Of a DNA stretch of 54,641 nt, positions 8,157-16,831 are shown piece after piece; position 1 is the first letter of the stretch, and each line of letters starts with the position of its first letter. The translations under genes were made by a program, and so were the position numbers. Origin of the DNA: Thermosediminibacteraceae bacterium (lineage in GTDB: Bacteria; Bacillota; Thermosediminibacteria; Thermosediminibacterales; Thermosediminibacteraceae); the NCBI GenBank assembly GCA_021890755.1, contig JAKKUQ010000009.1, positions 1 to 54,641 on the forward strand, read 5' to 3'. The notes beneath the pieces are model-generated. The model ran no database searches, was not told the origin of the DNA, and worked only from the letters and a program-made list of their open reading frames with translations.

Positions 8157-9362
8157 TTATGGCCCTTGTATCGTTACTTTCACAGTATCAGGTTCTATCT
8201 TGATTATCTGATAGGGTTCTGGCGCATCAGCTTTAATCCTGAGTATATATTCGCCTTCCTCAAGACCTGATGCATCGGCATAAATTTTTATCGAATTTTT
8301 ATCCACTCTATTTATGATACTCTCAGGTCCCAGCACTGTCAACATAAATTCCTTATCCTCAGGAATTGCCTTCAATCCCGCACTCAGGTTTCGAAAGCTG
8401 ATATCCTCGCTGGTAAAACTTAATGATCTGGAATTTGTTTTCTCGATTTCCACCAAAACCCTTACCTTATTTAAAGCTTCATCAAAGGGCTGTATCCCAC
8501 GGGGCATTTGTAATTTTGCCTCTACTGATACATTATGCGAAAACCCGCTTATGTTTATAGGTTCCGTATAAATTTCATTTATGCCTCTCAGGGCATCGCT
8601 GCTTCCTGTTATCATGACCACCGAGGGCTCAACTTTTACTTCCTTTACTAAAAATCCTTCTTTGGGATTACCTCTTATGTCGGGCTTTATAACGACCGTT
8701 GCAATAGGCACTATGGGTATTCTTACTTCTACTGTGTCAGGCCTGTATGTAACCCCTTTTTGTTCATTGCCTTTTGCGTCCACAACTCTCACCGGAAGCG
8801 TGGCGATCACCATGCTGTTTTTTCCAGTGACGTCCGCTTCTACCACTGCCCCTCGCAAAGAATTCACTAGAGTCCTGGGGCCTCTCACCAACACTGCTTG
8901 CGGAGTAGCAAGAGGTGTCTTGGCAGCAAAACCTTCGGCAGGAACCCCCTTGACTTCTACGTACACTGGTATTTGCTCCTCAATCACTGCCTCAAGAACT
9001 ACCACGATTTCCTTAGGAGAAAAATCTAACAGCTCCACATTGGGAGGTACGCTTACGTTGATGGGTACCGTGTTTTCACCCTCGATGCGGCCACGCAGGT
9101 TGACCTCAGCTACAATATCCTCAGGCTTAAGCTCTGTTATTATGCTTCTTCGTGCCCTGACCTTTACGTCTACGAAATAGTTCTGTGAAGGGTCTTTTAA
9201 CGCCAGCCTTGAATCATCGAGGTCCTTCAGCTGTACTGGTACATCCCGTATTACATAGGTGACCTGGGGATTCTGTTCGTTCATCACGTACAACCACAAG
9301 ACGAGGGCCACCAGCACCGATATTACCTTCAAGACTACATCGCTGGAGAAAAACTTACCCAT
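8157..9362 (-). CDS. cdaR: CdaA regulatory protein (YbbR-domain)
   Basis: A 401-residue protein with one N-terminal membrane anchor (about residues 10-27, VISVLVALVLWLYVM), then an extracellular part with about four YbbR repeats. Each repeat shows a P-V-Q/V and VxVRGP/ITGSSDAL-type pattern, for example VLVRGPRTLVNSL and VMITGSSDAL. In Firmicutes this protein modulates the membrane diadenylate cyclase CdaA. The start overlaps the end of cdaA by 8 bp, so the two are translationally coupled. Length is close to the usual family value. Confidence 0.93.
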   Translation of the reverse strand: MGKFFSSDVVLKVISVLVALVLWLYVMNEQNPQVTYVIRDVPVQLKDLDDSRLALKDPSQNYFVDVKVRARRSIITELKPEDIVAEVNLRGRIEGENTVPINVSVPPNVELLDFSPKEIVVVLEAVIEEQIPVYVEVKGVPAEGFAAKTPLATPQAVLVRGPRTLVNSLRGAVVEADVTGKNSMVIATLPVRVVDAKGNEQKGVTYRPDTVEVRIPIVPIATVVIKPDIRGNPKEGFLVKEVKVEPSVVMITGSSDALRGINEIYTEPINISGFSHNVSVEAKLQMPRGIQPFDEALNKVRVLVEIEKTNSRSLSFTSEDISFRNLSAGLKAIPEDKEFMLTVLGPESIINRVDKNSIKIYADASGLEEGEYILRIKADAPEPYQIIKIEPDTVKVTIQGP

Positions 9363-10176
9363 TTAATCTCCTCCAGTGTAAGAAGTTTGTTCTTTTATCG
9401 CTAACCTGGTACACTTCTTTCAGCATATTTTTCAAAGTCTTTACATCAAGATACCTGGTCAACTTACCTTCCCTTGCCACAGATATTACGCCAGTCTCTT
9501 CAGATACAATTATAGCCACTGCATCAGATTGCTCAGTAATTCCTAAAGCCGCCCTGTGCCTAGTCCCCAGTTCTTTGCTGAGATTCGGATTTTCCGTAAG
9601 CGGCAGGTAGCATCCTGCAGCCATTATCTTATCGTTGCGGACTATAACAGCCCCATCGTGAAGAGGAGTATTTGGTATGAAGATATTTATCAGGAGTTCC
9701 GCCGTCACATACCCCTCTATCTTGACGCCGGTTTCTATATACTCGCTAAGGCCTGTTTGCCTTTCCAGCACGATTAGCGCGCCAATTCTGTTTTTTGAAA
9801 GTTCTTCCGCAGCTTCGGCCAAGTTGTCAATAAGCCAGTTTACCTCTTCCTCACCCAAGCCGAAAAGCGTGCTTGCAAAAAACCTACTCCTGCCCAGCTG
9901 CTCAAGCGCCCTTCTCAGCTCCGGCTGGAACACGACGAGAAGCGCTATAACACCGACGGTCGTGGCATTCTTCAAAAGCCAGTTTATGGTATAAAGCCCT
10001 AGCCATTCACTCAACTTTGTGAAAACAACAAATACTATAAGGCCTCTTATGAGCTGTACAGCTCGCGTCCCGCGGATGAGCTGTATGGCCTTATAAGATA
10101 CGTAGGCTACGATGGCTATGTCAAGAAGGTCCATCAACCGAAAGCCTTTAAAAAGTTCAAAAATCTGTAAGGACAT
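9355..10176 (-). CDS. cdaA: Diadenylate cyclase CdaA
   Basis: A 273-residue protein that condenses two ATP to c-di-AMP at the membrane. Three hydrophobic helices fill roughly residues 14-100; the DAC domain follows with LHDGAVIVRN (DGA motif) and GTRHRAALG (RHR motif), both catalytic signatures intact. It is the first gene of a run with cdaR, glmM and glmS. c-di-AMP controls potassium uptake and osmotic balance in Firmicutes, and this genetic linkage to amino-sugar genes is widely conserved. The 84-bp gap upstream separates it from the bactofilin-like gene. Confidence 0.97.
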   Translation of the reverse strand: MSLQIFELFKGFRLMDLLDIAIVAYVSYKAIQLIRGTRAVQLIRGLIVFVVFTKLSEWLGLYTINWLLKNATTVGVIALLVVFQPELRRALEQLGRSRFFASTLFGLGEEEVNWLIDNLAEAAEELSKNRIGALIVLERQTGLSEYIETGVKIEGYVTAELLINIFIPNTPLHDGAVIVRNDKIMAAGCYLPLTENPNLSKELGTRHRAALGITEQSDAVAIIVSEETGVISVAREGKLTRYLDVKTLKNMLKEVYQVSDKRTNFLHWRRLNG

Positions 10177-10260
10177 TTTTCCACCTCATGGCCGTAATCT
10201 ACTCAATTCAATATTATAACATGTTATGAACAATAATTATATTTTTGCCAAGAGCAAAAT

Positions 10261-11112
10261 TTAAGCTTTCTTGGTACCGAATCTGGTATCAAAGGTTATA
10301 CCCAGCGACAGGATGAAGACCACGAGTGAAACGATGCCTCCAACGAAAGGCACAAGCTGTACCAGCCAGAGCACCAAAGCCCCTAGGAGGTATTCCATGA
10401 AGAGATTTGTATTTAAACGCAGATGATTGTTTAGCTTTTTCCCCAGGAATACGCTTATCGCAAGATATCCGAAAAACCCGACAGCAACCACGAAAATTAT
10501 GACAATAGGTATTAAGGGAATCCCTATGAGCGTTAACCCACAAAGTAGTGCGACTACAGGCGAGAGCAACATTAAAAGAAACCCCTTGAGGAACTTGCTG
10601 CCGGTTTCTCTATCAACGGATTCCACCGCTGTCCTCAAGTTGTTGGGAAACAACGCTATAGACAGTACCCCGAGGGCTAAAATGCCCAGCAAGCGAAGAA
10701 AATTAAATATTGCAGTCCGGGGCTTGAAGGGGTTACCTATTACCCCGGGATGCCAGTAAAACCCACGTTCCCCTGGATGCCTAAATATCTCGCCGATACC
10801 GCTAGCTATACCGACCTGGGCTGTCCTCCCAAGCACCCTACCTTTTTCTCCGATCATGACCCTGCCGCCAACGGCTGTAGCATCGCCTTCTACCGTCCCG
10901 TTCACTACCACGTCGCCCATTACGGCCATGGCATTGCCCGAAACCTTTCCGTTCACGACAACGTCACCCATAATCGCTACGGCGTCGCCGTCCAACATCT
11001 CATCAGAGTTTATCACCACATCGCCCAAGCATGCTACAAAGCCTCCATCTGCCAGGGCGAAGGAGGGAAGCATAAGTAAAGCCGCAATAAAAACAATAAA
11101 AAACCTTGTCAA
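10261..11112 (-). CDS. Exported bactofilin-like repeat protein with membrane domain
   Basis: A 283-residue protein starting at a TTG (11112) behind GGAGG. Residues 1-21 form a signal peptide ending FALAD. Residues ~27-90 hold short beta-strand repeats of the type GDVVVNG-x-V-x-GNAxAVMGDVVVNG, which suggests a small right-handed beta-helix like that of bactofilin polymers. The second half has about four transmembrane helices with a small cytoplasmic tail. Related proteins are annotated as polymer-forming or DUF-type membrane proteins; no enzyme motif is present. A role in envelope organisation is only an inference. Divergent from hydF. Confidence 0.7.
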   Translation of the reverse strand: MTRFFIVFIAALLMLPSFALADGGFVACLGDVVINSDEMLDGDAVAIMGDVVVNGKVSGNAMAVMGDVVVNGTVEGDATAVGGRVMIGEKGRVLGRTAQVGIASGIGEIFRHPGERGFYWHPGVIGNPFKPRTAIFNFLRLLGILALGVLSIALFPNNLRTAVESVDRETGSKFLKGFLLMLLSPVVALLCGLTLIGIPLIPIVIIFVVAVGFFGYLAISVFLGKKLNNHLRLNTNLFMEYLLGALVLWLVQLVPFVGGIVSLVVFILSLGITFDTRFGTKKA

Positions 11113-11189
11113 CAGGAGTCCTCCTTCCAGAAAAATGCATTGAGCTTATTATGATAATATCACGTATGCGTCTGCTTCTCAATATGTGC

Positions 11190-11195
11190 TATAAT
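11190..11195 (+). promoter_or_regulatory. hydF: Extended -10 promoter for hydF
   Basis: TGCTATAAT matches an extended -10 (TGnTATAAT). The hexamer 17 bp upstream (TGCGTC) is a poor -35, as is common for extended -10 promoters. It lies 65 bp before the hydF start. Confidence 0.55.
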
Positions 11196-11260
11196 AGAGT
11201 CGCAGGAGCTTAATAAAATAAATTACCCCCAATATATAATACGGAAGAGGGCGATATAAA

Positions 11261-12505
11261 TTGCAGAGAAGTACCCTTAACGACACCCCGCTAGCCAGCA
11301 GGCTTCACATAGGTATCTTTGGCCGCAGAAACGCAGGCAAATCCAGCCTCATCAACGCCATAACCAACCAGGATATAGCCCTAGTATCTTCCGTAGCCGG
11401 AACAACAACCGACCCGGTTTTCAAGGCCATGGAACTTTTACCAATAGGTCCCGTCGTCATAATCGACACCGCAGGTATCGACGACGAAGGCGAACTCGGG
11501 GAACTCCGGGTGAAAAAAACCTACCAGGTGCTGAATAAGACGGATCTTGCCGTTTTGATCATAGACGGCGTGGCAGGAATCACCGATTATGACCTGGAAA
11601 TCCTGGAGAGAATCAGAGAGAAAAACATACCCGTAGTAGGGGTTATAAACAAGTGCGACATTCGGAGGTACACTCCCGAAGAAAAGCAAACTTTGGAAAA
11701 ACGGCTGGGCCTTAAGCTCATAGAAGTGTCAGCCCTGAAAAAGCAGGGCATCGAAGAACTCAAGCGGGAGATTATAAACAAAGCTCCTTCGAGCTTTTCA
11801 GAGCGTCCCCTCATCGGCGACCTCATTGCCCCGGGTGACATCGTGGTGCTGGTGGTGCCCATCGGCAAGGCGGCGCCCAAAGGCAGGTTAATACTACCGC
11901 AGCAGCAAACGATTAGAGATGTGTTGGACCACGGCGCTATAGCCGTCGTTACAAGAGAAGTAGAATTTAAGGAGACCTTGAAAAATCTTTCAAAAAAGCC
12001 CCGCATAGTCGTGACCGATTCCCAGGTCTTCACCCGAGTAGCAGAGGATACCCCCCCGGATATACCCATGACTTCCTTTTCTATACTCTTTGCCCGCTAC
12101 AAAGGCGACCTAGCACAGCTCGTGGAGGGCGTAAAGGCCATAAAAAAACTGAAGCCCGGAGACAGAGTACTCATATCCGAAGCCTGTACCCACCACAGGC
12201 TGGAGGAAGACATAGGCACGGTTAAGATACCCCGGTGGTTGAAGCAGATGCTGGGGTTTGACCTTCAATACGAATGGTCAAGTGGCTTTGGCTTCCCTGA
12301 AAACCTAGACGAATTCAAGCTCGTGATCCACTGCGGAGGATGCATGATTAACACAAAAGAAATGCTGTACAGGCTTTCTCTCTTAAAGCAAAAGGGCATC
12401 CCGGTGGTGAACTATGGCGTTTTTATAGCTTACGCCACGGGCATACTGGAAAGGGCCCTAGAGCCATTTCCTGAAGCGAATTTAGTTTTAAAAACGGAGC
12501 GATAA
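11261..12505 (+). CDS. hydF: [FeFe]-hydrogenase H-cluster maturation GTPase HydF
   Basis: A 414-residue GTPase that serves as scaffold for the 2Fe subcluster before transfer to the hydrogenase. The G1 loop GRRNAGKSS, the G3 DTAG and NKCD (G4) are intact in the N-terminal GTPase domain. The C-terminal domain carries the iron-sulfur ligands CTHH...HCGGC. The start is a TTG at 11261. It is on the plus strand, divergent from the bactofilin-like gene. HydE, HydG and the hydrogenase are not in the window, but their presence in the genome is expected; the organism should make or use H2 by [FeFe]-hydrogenase. Confidence 0.96.
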   Translation: MQRSTLNDTPLASRLHIGIFGRRNAGKSSLINAITNQDIALVSSVAGTTTDPVFKAMELLPIGPVVIIDTAGIDDEGELGELRVKKTYQVLNKTDLAVLIIDGVAGITDYDLEILERIREKNIPVVGVINKCDIRRYTPEEKQTLEKRLGLKLIEVSALKKQGIEELKREIINKAPSSFSERPLIGDLIAPGDIVVLVVPIGKAAPKGRLILPQQQTIRDVLDHGAIAVVTREVEFKETLKNLSKKPRIVVTDSQVFTRVAEDTPPDIPMTSFSILFARYKGDLAQLVEGVKAIKKLKPGDRVLISEACTHHRLEEDIGTVKIPRWLKQMLGFDLQYEWSSGFGFPENLDEFKLVIHCGGCMINTKEMLYRLSLLKQKGIPVVNYGVFIAYATGILERALEPFPEANLVLKTER

Positions 12506-12538
12506 AGGTGGCGTAAAAGCAAAAAAAAGAAAACAAAA

Positions 12539-12934
12539 TCACCCCAGCTTACTGTAACTCCTTACACCTTCAGCCGCAGCCTTAACTTCAGCAAGGCTCT
12601 TACCGAAGCTAGCCTCAATGGCTGCGGCTATCGTTCCTTCAACAAAAGGGGCATCGGCTATAACTGCCGCTGACCTGAGCGGTTCTCCTAGGTTTTCGAT
12701 GGCAAGTTCAGCACTCAATACTGCACTGCCAAGATCTACCATGACCAATACTCCATCTCCACTATAGACTTTTCGTATCTTTTTCTCTATCTCTTCGGCA
12801 CTGGTGCCCAACCTGCCATCAGAAGTACCCGCTGCAATTTCAATAGAGACCTTATCTCCTACCATCTGCCTGACAAGATCCAGCGTCCCCTCGGCTATGA
12901 GCGGACTATGGGACACGAGCACTATCCCTACCAT
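12539..12934 (-). CDS. dhaM: PTS-dependent dihydroxyacetone kinase phosphotransferase subunit DhaM
   Basis: A 131-residue protein with only the EIIA-mannose-type domain of DhaM. It starts MVGIVLVSHS, placing the phosphorylated histidine at His9 as in known DhaM. It passes phosphate from HPr to the ADP held by DhaL, which phosphorylates DHA bound to DhaK. There is no fused HPr or EI domain, unlike the E. coli protein. ATG 12934 was chosen for its GAGGAGG SD and the canonical N-terminus. Last gene of dhaKLM, 11 bp behind dhaL, and convergent with hydF. Confidence 0.94.
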   Translation of the reverse strand: MVGIVLVSHSPLIAEGTLDLVRQMVGDKVSIEIAAGTSDGRLGTSAEEIEKKIRKVYSGDGVLVMVDLGSAVLSAELAIENLGEPLRSAAVIADAPFVEGTIAAAIEASFGKSLAEVKAAAEGVRSYSKLG

Positions 12935-12945
12935 CAAACCCCTCC

Positions 12946-13584
12946 TCAGGCTTTTTTGTCCCCGAGGAGCTGTAAGGCCATGGTTTCTATCATTAAATAA
13001 CATGATGTTGCACCGGGGTCTTGATGGCCTAAACTTCTTTCCCCAAGATAACTTGCCCTTCCCTTTTTTGCCATTATGTTTTTAGTGTCTTCCATTCCTC
13101 TTTTTGCTGCTTCCACCGCTTCTTTCAGTGCAGCTTCAAATCCTTTTTCGCGATGGAGTTTGAGCGCTTCTACGGCGGGCTCTAAAGCATCCACTATGGT
13201 TTTTTCTCCTCTTCCTGCTTTACCGCGGTATTTTATTCCTTCTAATGCTGCTTCCATTAGCAAGATTAAGTCCTCGAAATTAAGCTGGTTCTTGCCATCC
13301 ACCGCCTGACCAGCTCTCATAAATGCGGTGCCATATAGTGGGCCTGATGCTCCACCGACAGTGGATACCAGCGCCATGCCTACGGTTTTGAGTATTGTGC
13401 CACAGTCCTTTCCTTCCATCCCTGATATCCTTTCGACCACTACCTTAAACCCTTTGCTCATATTTATCCCGTGGTCGGCATCACCTATAGCTGAATCAAG
13501 TTCAGTAAGGTATTCTCTATTTTCGGTTATCTTATCGGCGATGGCTTTTATTATATCTATGAGTTTTGCTGAATCTACCGCCAT
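12946..13584 (-). CDS. dhaL: Dihydroxyacetone kinase ADP-binding subunit DhaL
   Basis: A 212-residue all-helical nucleotide-binding subunit. The metal/phosphate-binding motif GDADHGINM is present, as is a C-terminal SYLGERSLGHQDPGA segment. In PTS-type kinases DhaL holds ADP as a permanent cofactor, rephosphorylated by DhaM. ATG 13584 with GGGAGGAG upstream is preferred over the longer open frame into dhaK. It is the middle gene of dhaKLM. Confidence 0.95.
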   Translation of the reverse strand: MAVDSAKLIDIIKAIADKITENREYLTELDSAIGDADHGINMSKGFKVVVERISGMEGKDCGTILKTVGMALVSTVGGASGPLYGTAFMRAGQAVDGKNQLNFEDLILLMEAALEGIKYRGKAGRGEKTIVDALEPAVEALKLHREKGFEAALKEAVEAAKRGMEDTKNIMAKKGRASYLGERSLGHQDPGATSCYLMIETMALQLLGDKKA

Positions 13585-13606
13585 TTTTATATCTCCTCCC
13601 AAACCC

Positions 13607-14605
13607 TTATAATTGCTTAAAAGCAGGAGTATCGGCGGGAGCATCCAATAAGGACTTGAGTTCATCATCGAGTTTTAGCAGGGTAATTGATGCCCCTGCC
13701 ATCTCCAGGGAAGTCATAAATTCTCCTACGTAGGTGCGGTATACTTTTATTCCTTTCTCCTCGAGAATCTGGTTAACCCTCCTGTTTAGTATAAAAAGTT
13801 CCATGAGCGGAGTGCCTCCGAGGCCATTTACCATAACCGCCACTTCAGCCCCATCTTCCAAGGGCAAATCGGCAAGGATTTTTTCCATGAGGTGGTTCAC
13901 GATTTCATCTGCTTTCTTGATTTTTGTCCTCATAGTACCCGGCTCTCCGTGAATACCCATACCTATTTCCATTTCGTCTTCTCCAATCTCAAAAGTGGGC
14001 TTCCCCGCTGCCGGCACTATGCATGGTGTCAGAGCCATCCCCATGCTGCGCACATTTTTGATTACCTTTTCAGCCACGGCCTTTACTTCTTCAAGAGTCC
14101 CTCCAGCCTGAGCTTTGGCTCCCGCAATCTTGTGCACGAAAACCGTGCCTGCTATACCCCTCCTTCCAACCGTATATGTGCTGTTTTCTACTGCCACGTC
14201 ATCATTGACGATGACGCTCTCTACATCTATCCCTTCTGCCCTTGCCATATCCGCTGCCATTTCAAAGTTCATCACATCCCCGGTGTAATTCTTTATTATC
14301 AGCAAAACTCCAGCTCCACCATCCACAGCTTTAATCGCCTCAAATATTTGGTCAGGCGTAGGCGATGTAAATACTGAACCTGCCACACCAGCATCCAGCA
14401 TTCCTTTCCCGACATATCCAGCATGGGAGGGTTCGTGGCCGCTGCCACCACCTGAAACCAACGCCACCTTCCCTTTAACAGGAGCGTCCACCCGAACTAT
14501 TACGTTATAGCCCTCAAGCTTCCTCACATATTGGGGGAATGCCCTGACCATCCCCTCCAGCATTTCCTCCACAACTAATTCGGGATTGTTTATTAATTTT
14601 TTCAT
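13607..14605 (-). CDS. dhaK: Dihydroxyacetone kinase substrate-binding subunit DhaK
   Basis: A 332-residue subunit that binds DHA covalently as a hemiaminal. The GGGSGHEPSHAG motif and GMGIHGEPG, whose His corresponds to the substrate-binding His218 of E. coli DhaK, are both present. It is the first gene of dhaKLM and lies 53 bp downstream of a sigma-54 promoter (14658-14672), preceded in turn by a 13-bp palindromic site. GGAGG precedes the ATG. The operon follows the HPr-sigma-54 activator gene, which I infer to be its activator. Confidence 0.96.
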   Translation of the reverse strand: MKKLINNPELVVEEMLEGMVRAFPQYVRKLEGYNVIVRVDAPVKGKVALVSGGGSGHEPSHAGYVGKGMLDAGVAGSVFTSPTPDQIFEAIKAVDGGAGVLLIIKNYTGDVMNFEMAADMARAEGIDVESVIVNDDVAVENSTYTVGRRGIAGTVFVHKIAGAKAQAGGTLEEVKAVAEKVIKNVRSMGMALTPCIVPAAGKPTFEIGEDEMEIGMGIHGEPGTMRTKIKKADEIVNHLMEKILADLPLEDGAEVAVMVNGLGGTPLMELFILNRRVNQILEEKGIKVYRTYVGEFMTSLEMAGASITLLKLDDELKSLLDAPADTPAFKQL

Positions 14606-14657
14606 CTAATCCACCTCCACATAAATATTTGTATTATTATTTTAATTACGCTTATTC

Positions 14658-14672
14658 GCAAAACTCATGCCA
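14658..14672 (-). promoter_or_regulatory. dhaK: Sigma-54 promoter of dhaKLM
   Basis: The minus strand reads TGGCATGAGTTTTGC: GG (-24) and GC (-12) separated by the required 10 nt, a near-consensus sigma-54 site. It differs by one base from the site before glpP (22732-22746). No good sigma-A boxes are visible between it and dhaK. Confidence 0.85.
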
Positions 14673-14685
14673 AAAAATAATGGAT

Positions 14686-14720
14686 AACCCAGAGCTTAAT
14701 TTTGACGGGTTATCCATTTT
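14686..14720 (-). terminator. Terminator after the sigma-54 activator gene
   Basis: A strong inverted repeat, AATGGATAACCC and GGGTTATCCATT, separates the activator gene from the dhaK promoter. On the minus strand the stem is followed by ATTTTTTGG. It would insulate dhaKLM from the glp transcript. Confidence 0.75.
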
Positions 14721-14738
14721 CAGCCCTTATTCATAATT

Positions 14739-14751
14739 GATATTTTTTACC
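14739..14751. promoter_or_regulatory. Predicted activator-binding site upstream of dhaK
   Basis: GATATTTTTTACC (other strand GGTAAAAAATATC) lies about 67 bp upstream of the dhaK -24 box, overlapping the 3' end of the activator gene region. It matches two sites upstream of the glpP sigma-54 promoter, giving a shared palindrome GRTA-N5-TAYC. Its role is an inference from recurrence and position. Confidence 0.55.
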
Positions 14752-14755
14752 AATC

Positions 14756-16438
14756 CTATACTAATCCGTATTTACGCGCTTTGGCAGCAACAGTCTTATG
14801 GGTTATGCCCAGCACTTTAGCTGCGGCATTGAAGCTTCTATACTTTTTCAGGGCCATTTTAATAATCTCCTTTTCGTATTCCTCAAAAGATGCCATTTCG
14901 CCATTTCCGTCCAAGTTTATAAGGTGGCATGAACCTTCAGTTTCCATTCCGCTTATATACAAAGGTAAGTCATCCAGGTCTATCTCTTCGTCATCAGTAA
15001 GGTTGATAGCCCTTTCGATAATATTTTCCAGTTCCCGCACGTTTCCCGGCCAATCGTAATTCAAAAGGCTTCTCATTGCCCGAGGTGTTATGGCAGATAC
15101 CTTTTTTCCCAGAGCCTTTGATAATTTTTCCCTAAAATGTTCTGCCAAAAGAGGTATATCCTCTTTCCTCTCCCTCAGGCTGGGGAGGAAAATGGGAACA
15201 ACATTGAGCCTGTAGTAAAGGTCTTCTCGGAATTCCCCTTTTTTAACCATTTCCTCCAGGTTTCTGTTGGTTGCCGCTATTATTCTTACATCCACTTTTA
15301 TGGTCTGATTTCCTCCCACTCTTTCGAATTCTTTTTCCTGCAGTACTCTTAAGAGCTTAGTTTGCATTTCTTTACTCATTTCACCGATTTCATCTAGGAA
15401 AATCGTGCCTCCATTTGCGAGTTCAAATTTGCCAATTTTCTGGTACAGCGCACCGGTAAAAGCTCCCTTTTCATGGCCAAAAAGCTCGCTTTCCAGGAGC
15501 GTAGGCGGAATCGCCGGGCAGTTCACACGAACAAAAGGACCGTCCTTCCTATTGCTGGCATAATGGATAGCCCTTGCCACCAGCTCTTTTCCTGTACCGC
15601 TTTCGCCCCTGATGAGAACCGTCGAAGTCGTAGCAGCAGCTTTAGATGCCACGGCTAAAGCATCTAAAAGCTTTACACTCCTGCCTACTATCTCGTCGAA
15701 GGCTTTATGGAGCTTTTTAGTCCGTATGAGCTCTTCTTCAAGGTATTCAGCTCGGGCCATAGCTTCATTGAAGTCATTCATTTCCCTTAATAGTCTTTCC
15801 ATTCTGGAAATATCCCGAAAAATTATAACTCCCCCTACTATTTTTTTCTTATCTATTACAACAGGCACAAGATCAGCTATCACTGGGCGGCCATTAAAGA
15901 TTTTTTTCTTTTCGTACTCACCTCTGCCATAGTCCAGTACCTTCTCTATCCCCGTTCCAGGCAACAAAAAGTTGAGATTTTTGCCTATTGCCAAAGCCCT
16001 GGGAATTCCTGTTATATCTTCAGCAGCCCGGTTGAAGGCTGTAACGGTGCAATCAGCGTCCACGACGATGAGGCCATCGGTTATACTGTCGAAGACAACG
16101 TCAGACGTCAAAGCGGTTTCTTCCAGTATAGAGTCTATTTTTTCGTTCTCCTCTCTGTCTTTTGGCGTTAAATCGCCGTCCAGCAATCTTGAAAACTTCT
16201 CCAGCGCCGTTTTAGCATTTGATCCCGTTGCGAGTATAGTAATTTTATCCCCAGGTTTTATGTGTAAAGAGTGGAGTGCCATGAGAGCTGTTGCAGGCAC
16301 TTCGTGACCTTTTTGATTCCTTATATAAAGATTGGCATCGTATTCCTTTTGCACCTCATTGGCTTTCTGGGCAAGCATAGCGGCTGCTCTGATATGGAGG
16401 CCTTTGCTGTTTTTAAAGAGAATTTCTTTTCTTAACAC
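14756..16438 (-). CDS. Sigma-54 transcriptional activator with N-terminal HPr domain
   Basis: About 560 residues. Residues 1-88 form a complete HPr domain; with the GTG at 16438 as start it aligns end to end with HPr and the phosphorylatable histidine is His15 (KGLHIRAAA). The residue at the HPr-kinase Ser46 position appears to be Ala. A PAS domain (~115-220) follows, then an AAA+ domain with Walker A GESGTGKE, an intact sigma-54-contact loop GAFTGA, Walker B GGTIFLDEI and an R-finger region, and a C-terminal Fis-type helix-turn-helix (FNAAAKVLGITHKTVAAKA). It closes the glp gene run and is followed by dhaKLM. I infer that PTS phosphorylation of the HPr domain and a PAS ligand tune activation of glp and dha promoters. 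Confidence 0.92.
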   Translation of the reverse strand: MLRKEILFKNSKGLHIRAAAMLAQKANEVQKEYDANLYIRNQKGHEVPATALMALHSLHIKPGDKITILATGSNAKTALEKFSRLLDGDLTPKDREENEKIDSILEETALTSDVVFDSITDGLIVVDADCTVTAFNRAAEDITGIPRALAIGKNLNFLLPGTGIEKVLDYGRGEYEKKKIFNGRPVIADLVPVVIDKKKIVGGVIIFRDISRMERLLREMNDFNEAMARAEYLEEELIRTKKLHKAFDEIVGRSVKLLDALAVASKAAATTSTVLIRGESGTGKELVARAIHYASNRKDGPFVRVNCPAIPPTLLESELFGHEKGAFTGALYQKIGKFELANGGTIFLDEIGEMSKEMQTKLLRVLQEKEFERVGGNQTIKVDVRIIAATNRNLEEMVKKGEFREDLYYRLNVVPIFLPSLRERKEDIPLLAEHFREKLSKALGKKVSAITPRAMRSLLNYDWPGNVRELENIIERAINLTDDEEIDLDDLPLYISGMETEGSCHLINLDGNGEMASFEEYEKEIIKMALKKYRSFNAAAKVLGITHKTVAAKARKYGLV

Positions 16439-16456
16439 CCTTATCACCGCCGTGCT

Positions 16457-16831
16457 TTAATCCCAGCTTCGGGTAGCCACTACGTCAACGCCCGTCCCAG
16501 CCACATTTGAGTAAACCACCTGCCCCATCTTTACTGGTGGCTTAACAACAACGCCGCTCAGTTCTTTTATTGCATCAAAAAGTAGTGCTTTGGGTATGGG
16601 ATGCGACGTCTTTACCGGCAGCAGGCGGCCATTTTCCAAACGCACTGTTGTAGTAAGAACCCTCATGGGCTGGGTTACTTCAGTTGTGGCGTAATCTGCA
16701 CCCCTTTTGCATTGGTTACCGCTGATTTCTATAATTTTGCCTCCTTCAATCTCTACATTAATCCTGCACCCGCTAGGACACACTATGCAGGTTACTCTCC
16801 TTTTTTCAGTCGTTGCACTCAATTTTGTCAC
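16457..16831 (-). CDS. DUF1667 protein of the glycerol-3-phosphate dehydrogenase module
   Basis: A 124-residue protein with an N-terminal CIVCPSGC...C motif that could bind an iron-sulfur cluster or metal, followed by a small beta-rich domain. DUF1667 proteins typically lie next to the two flavoproteins found here and are thought to be the third subunit, although their function is not proven. The GTG start overlaps the upstream flavoprotein gene by 26 bp, so the two are translationally coupled; a TTG four codons later, with a better-spaced AGGTG, is an alternative. Confidence 0.85.
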   Translation of the reverse strand: MTKLSATTEKRRVTCIVCPSGCRINVEIEGGKIIEISGNQCKRGADYATTEVTQPMRVLTTTVRLENGRLLPVKTSHPIPKALLFDAIKELSGVVVKPPVKMGQVVYSNVAGTGVDVVATRSWD

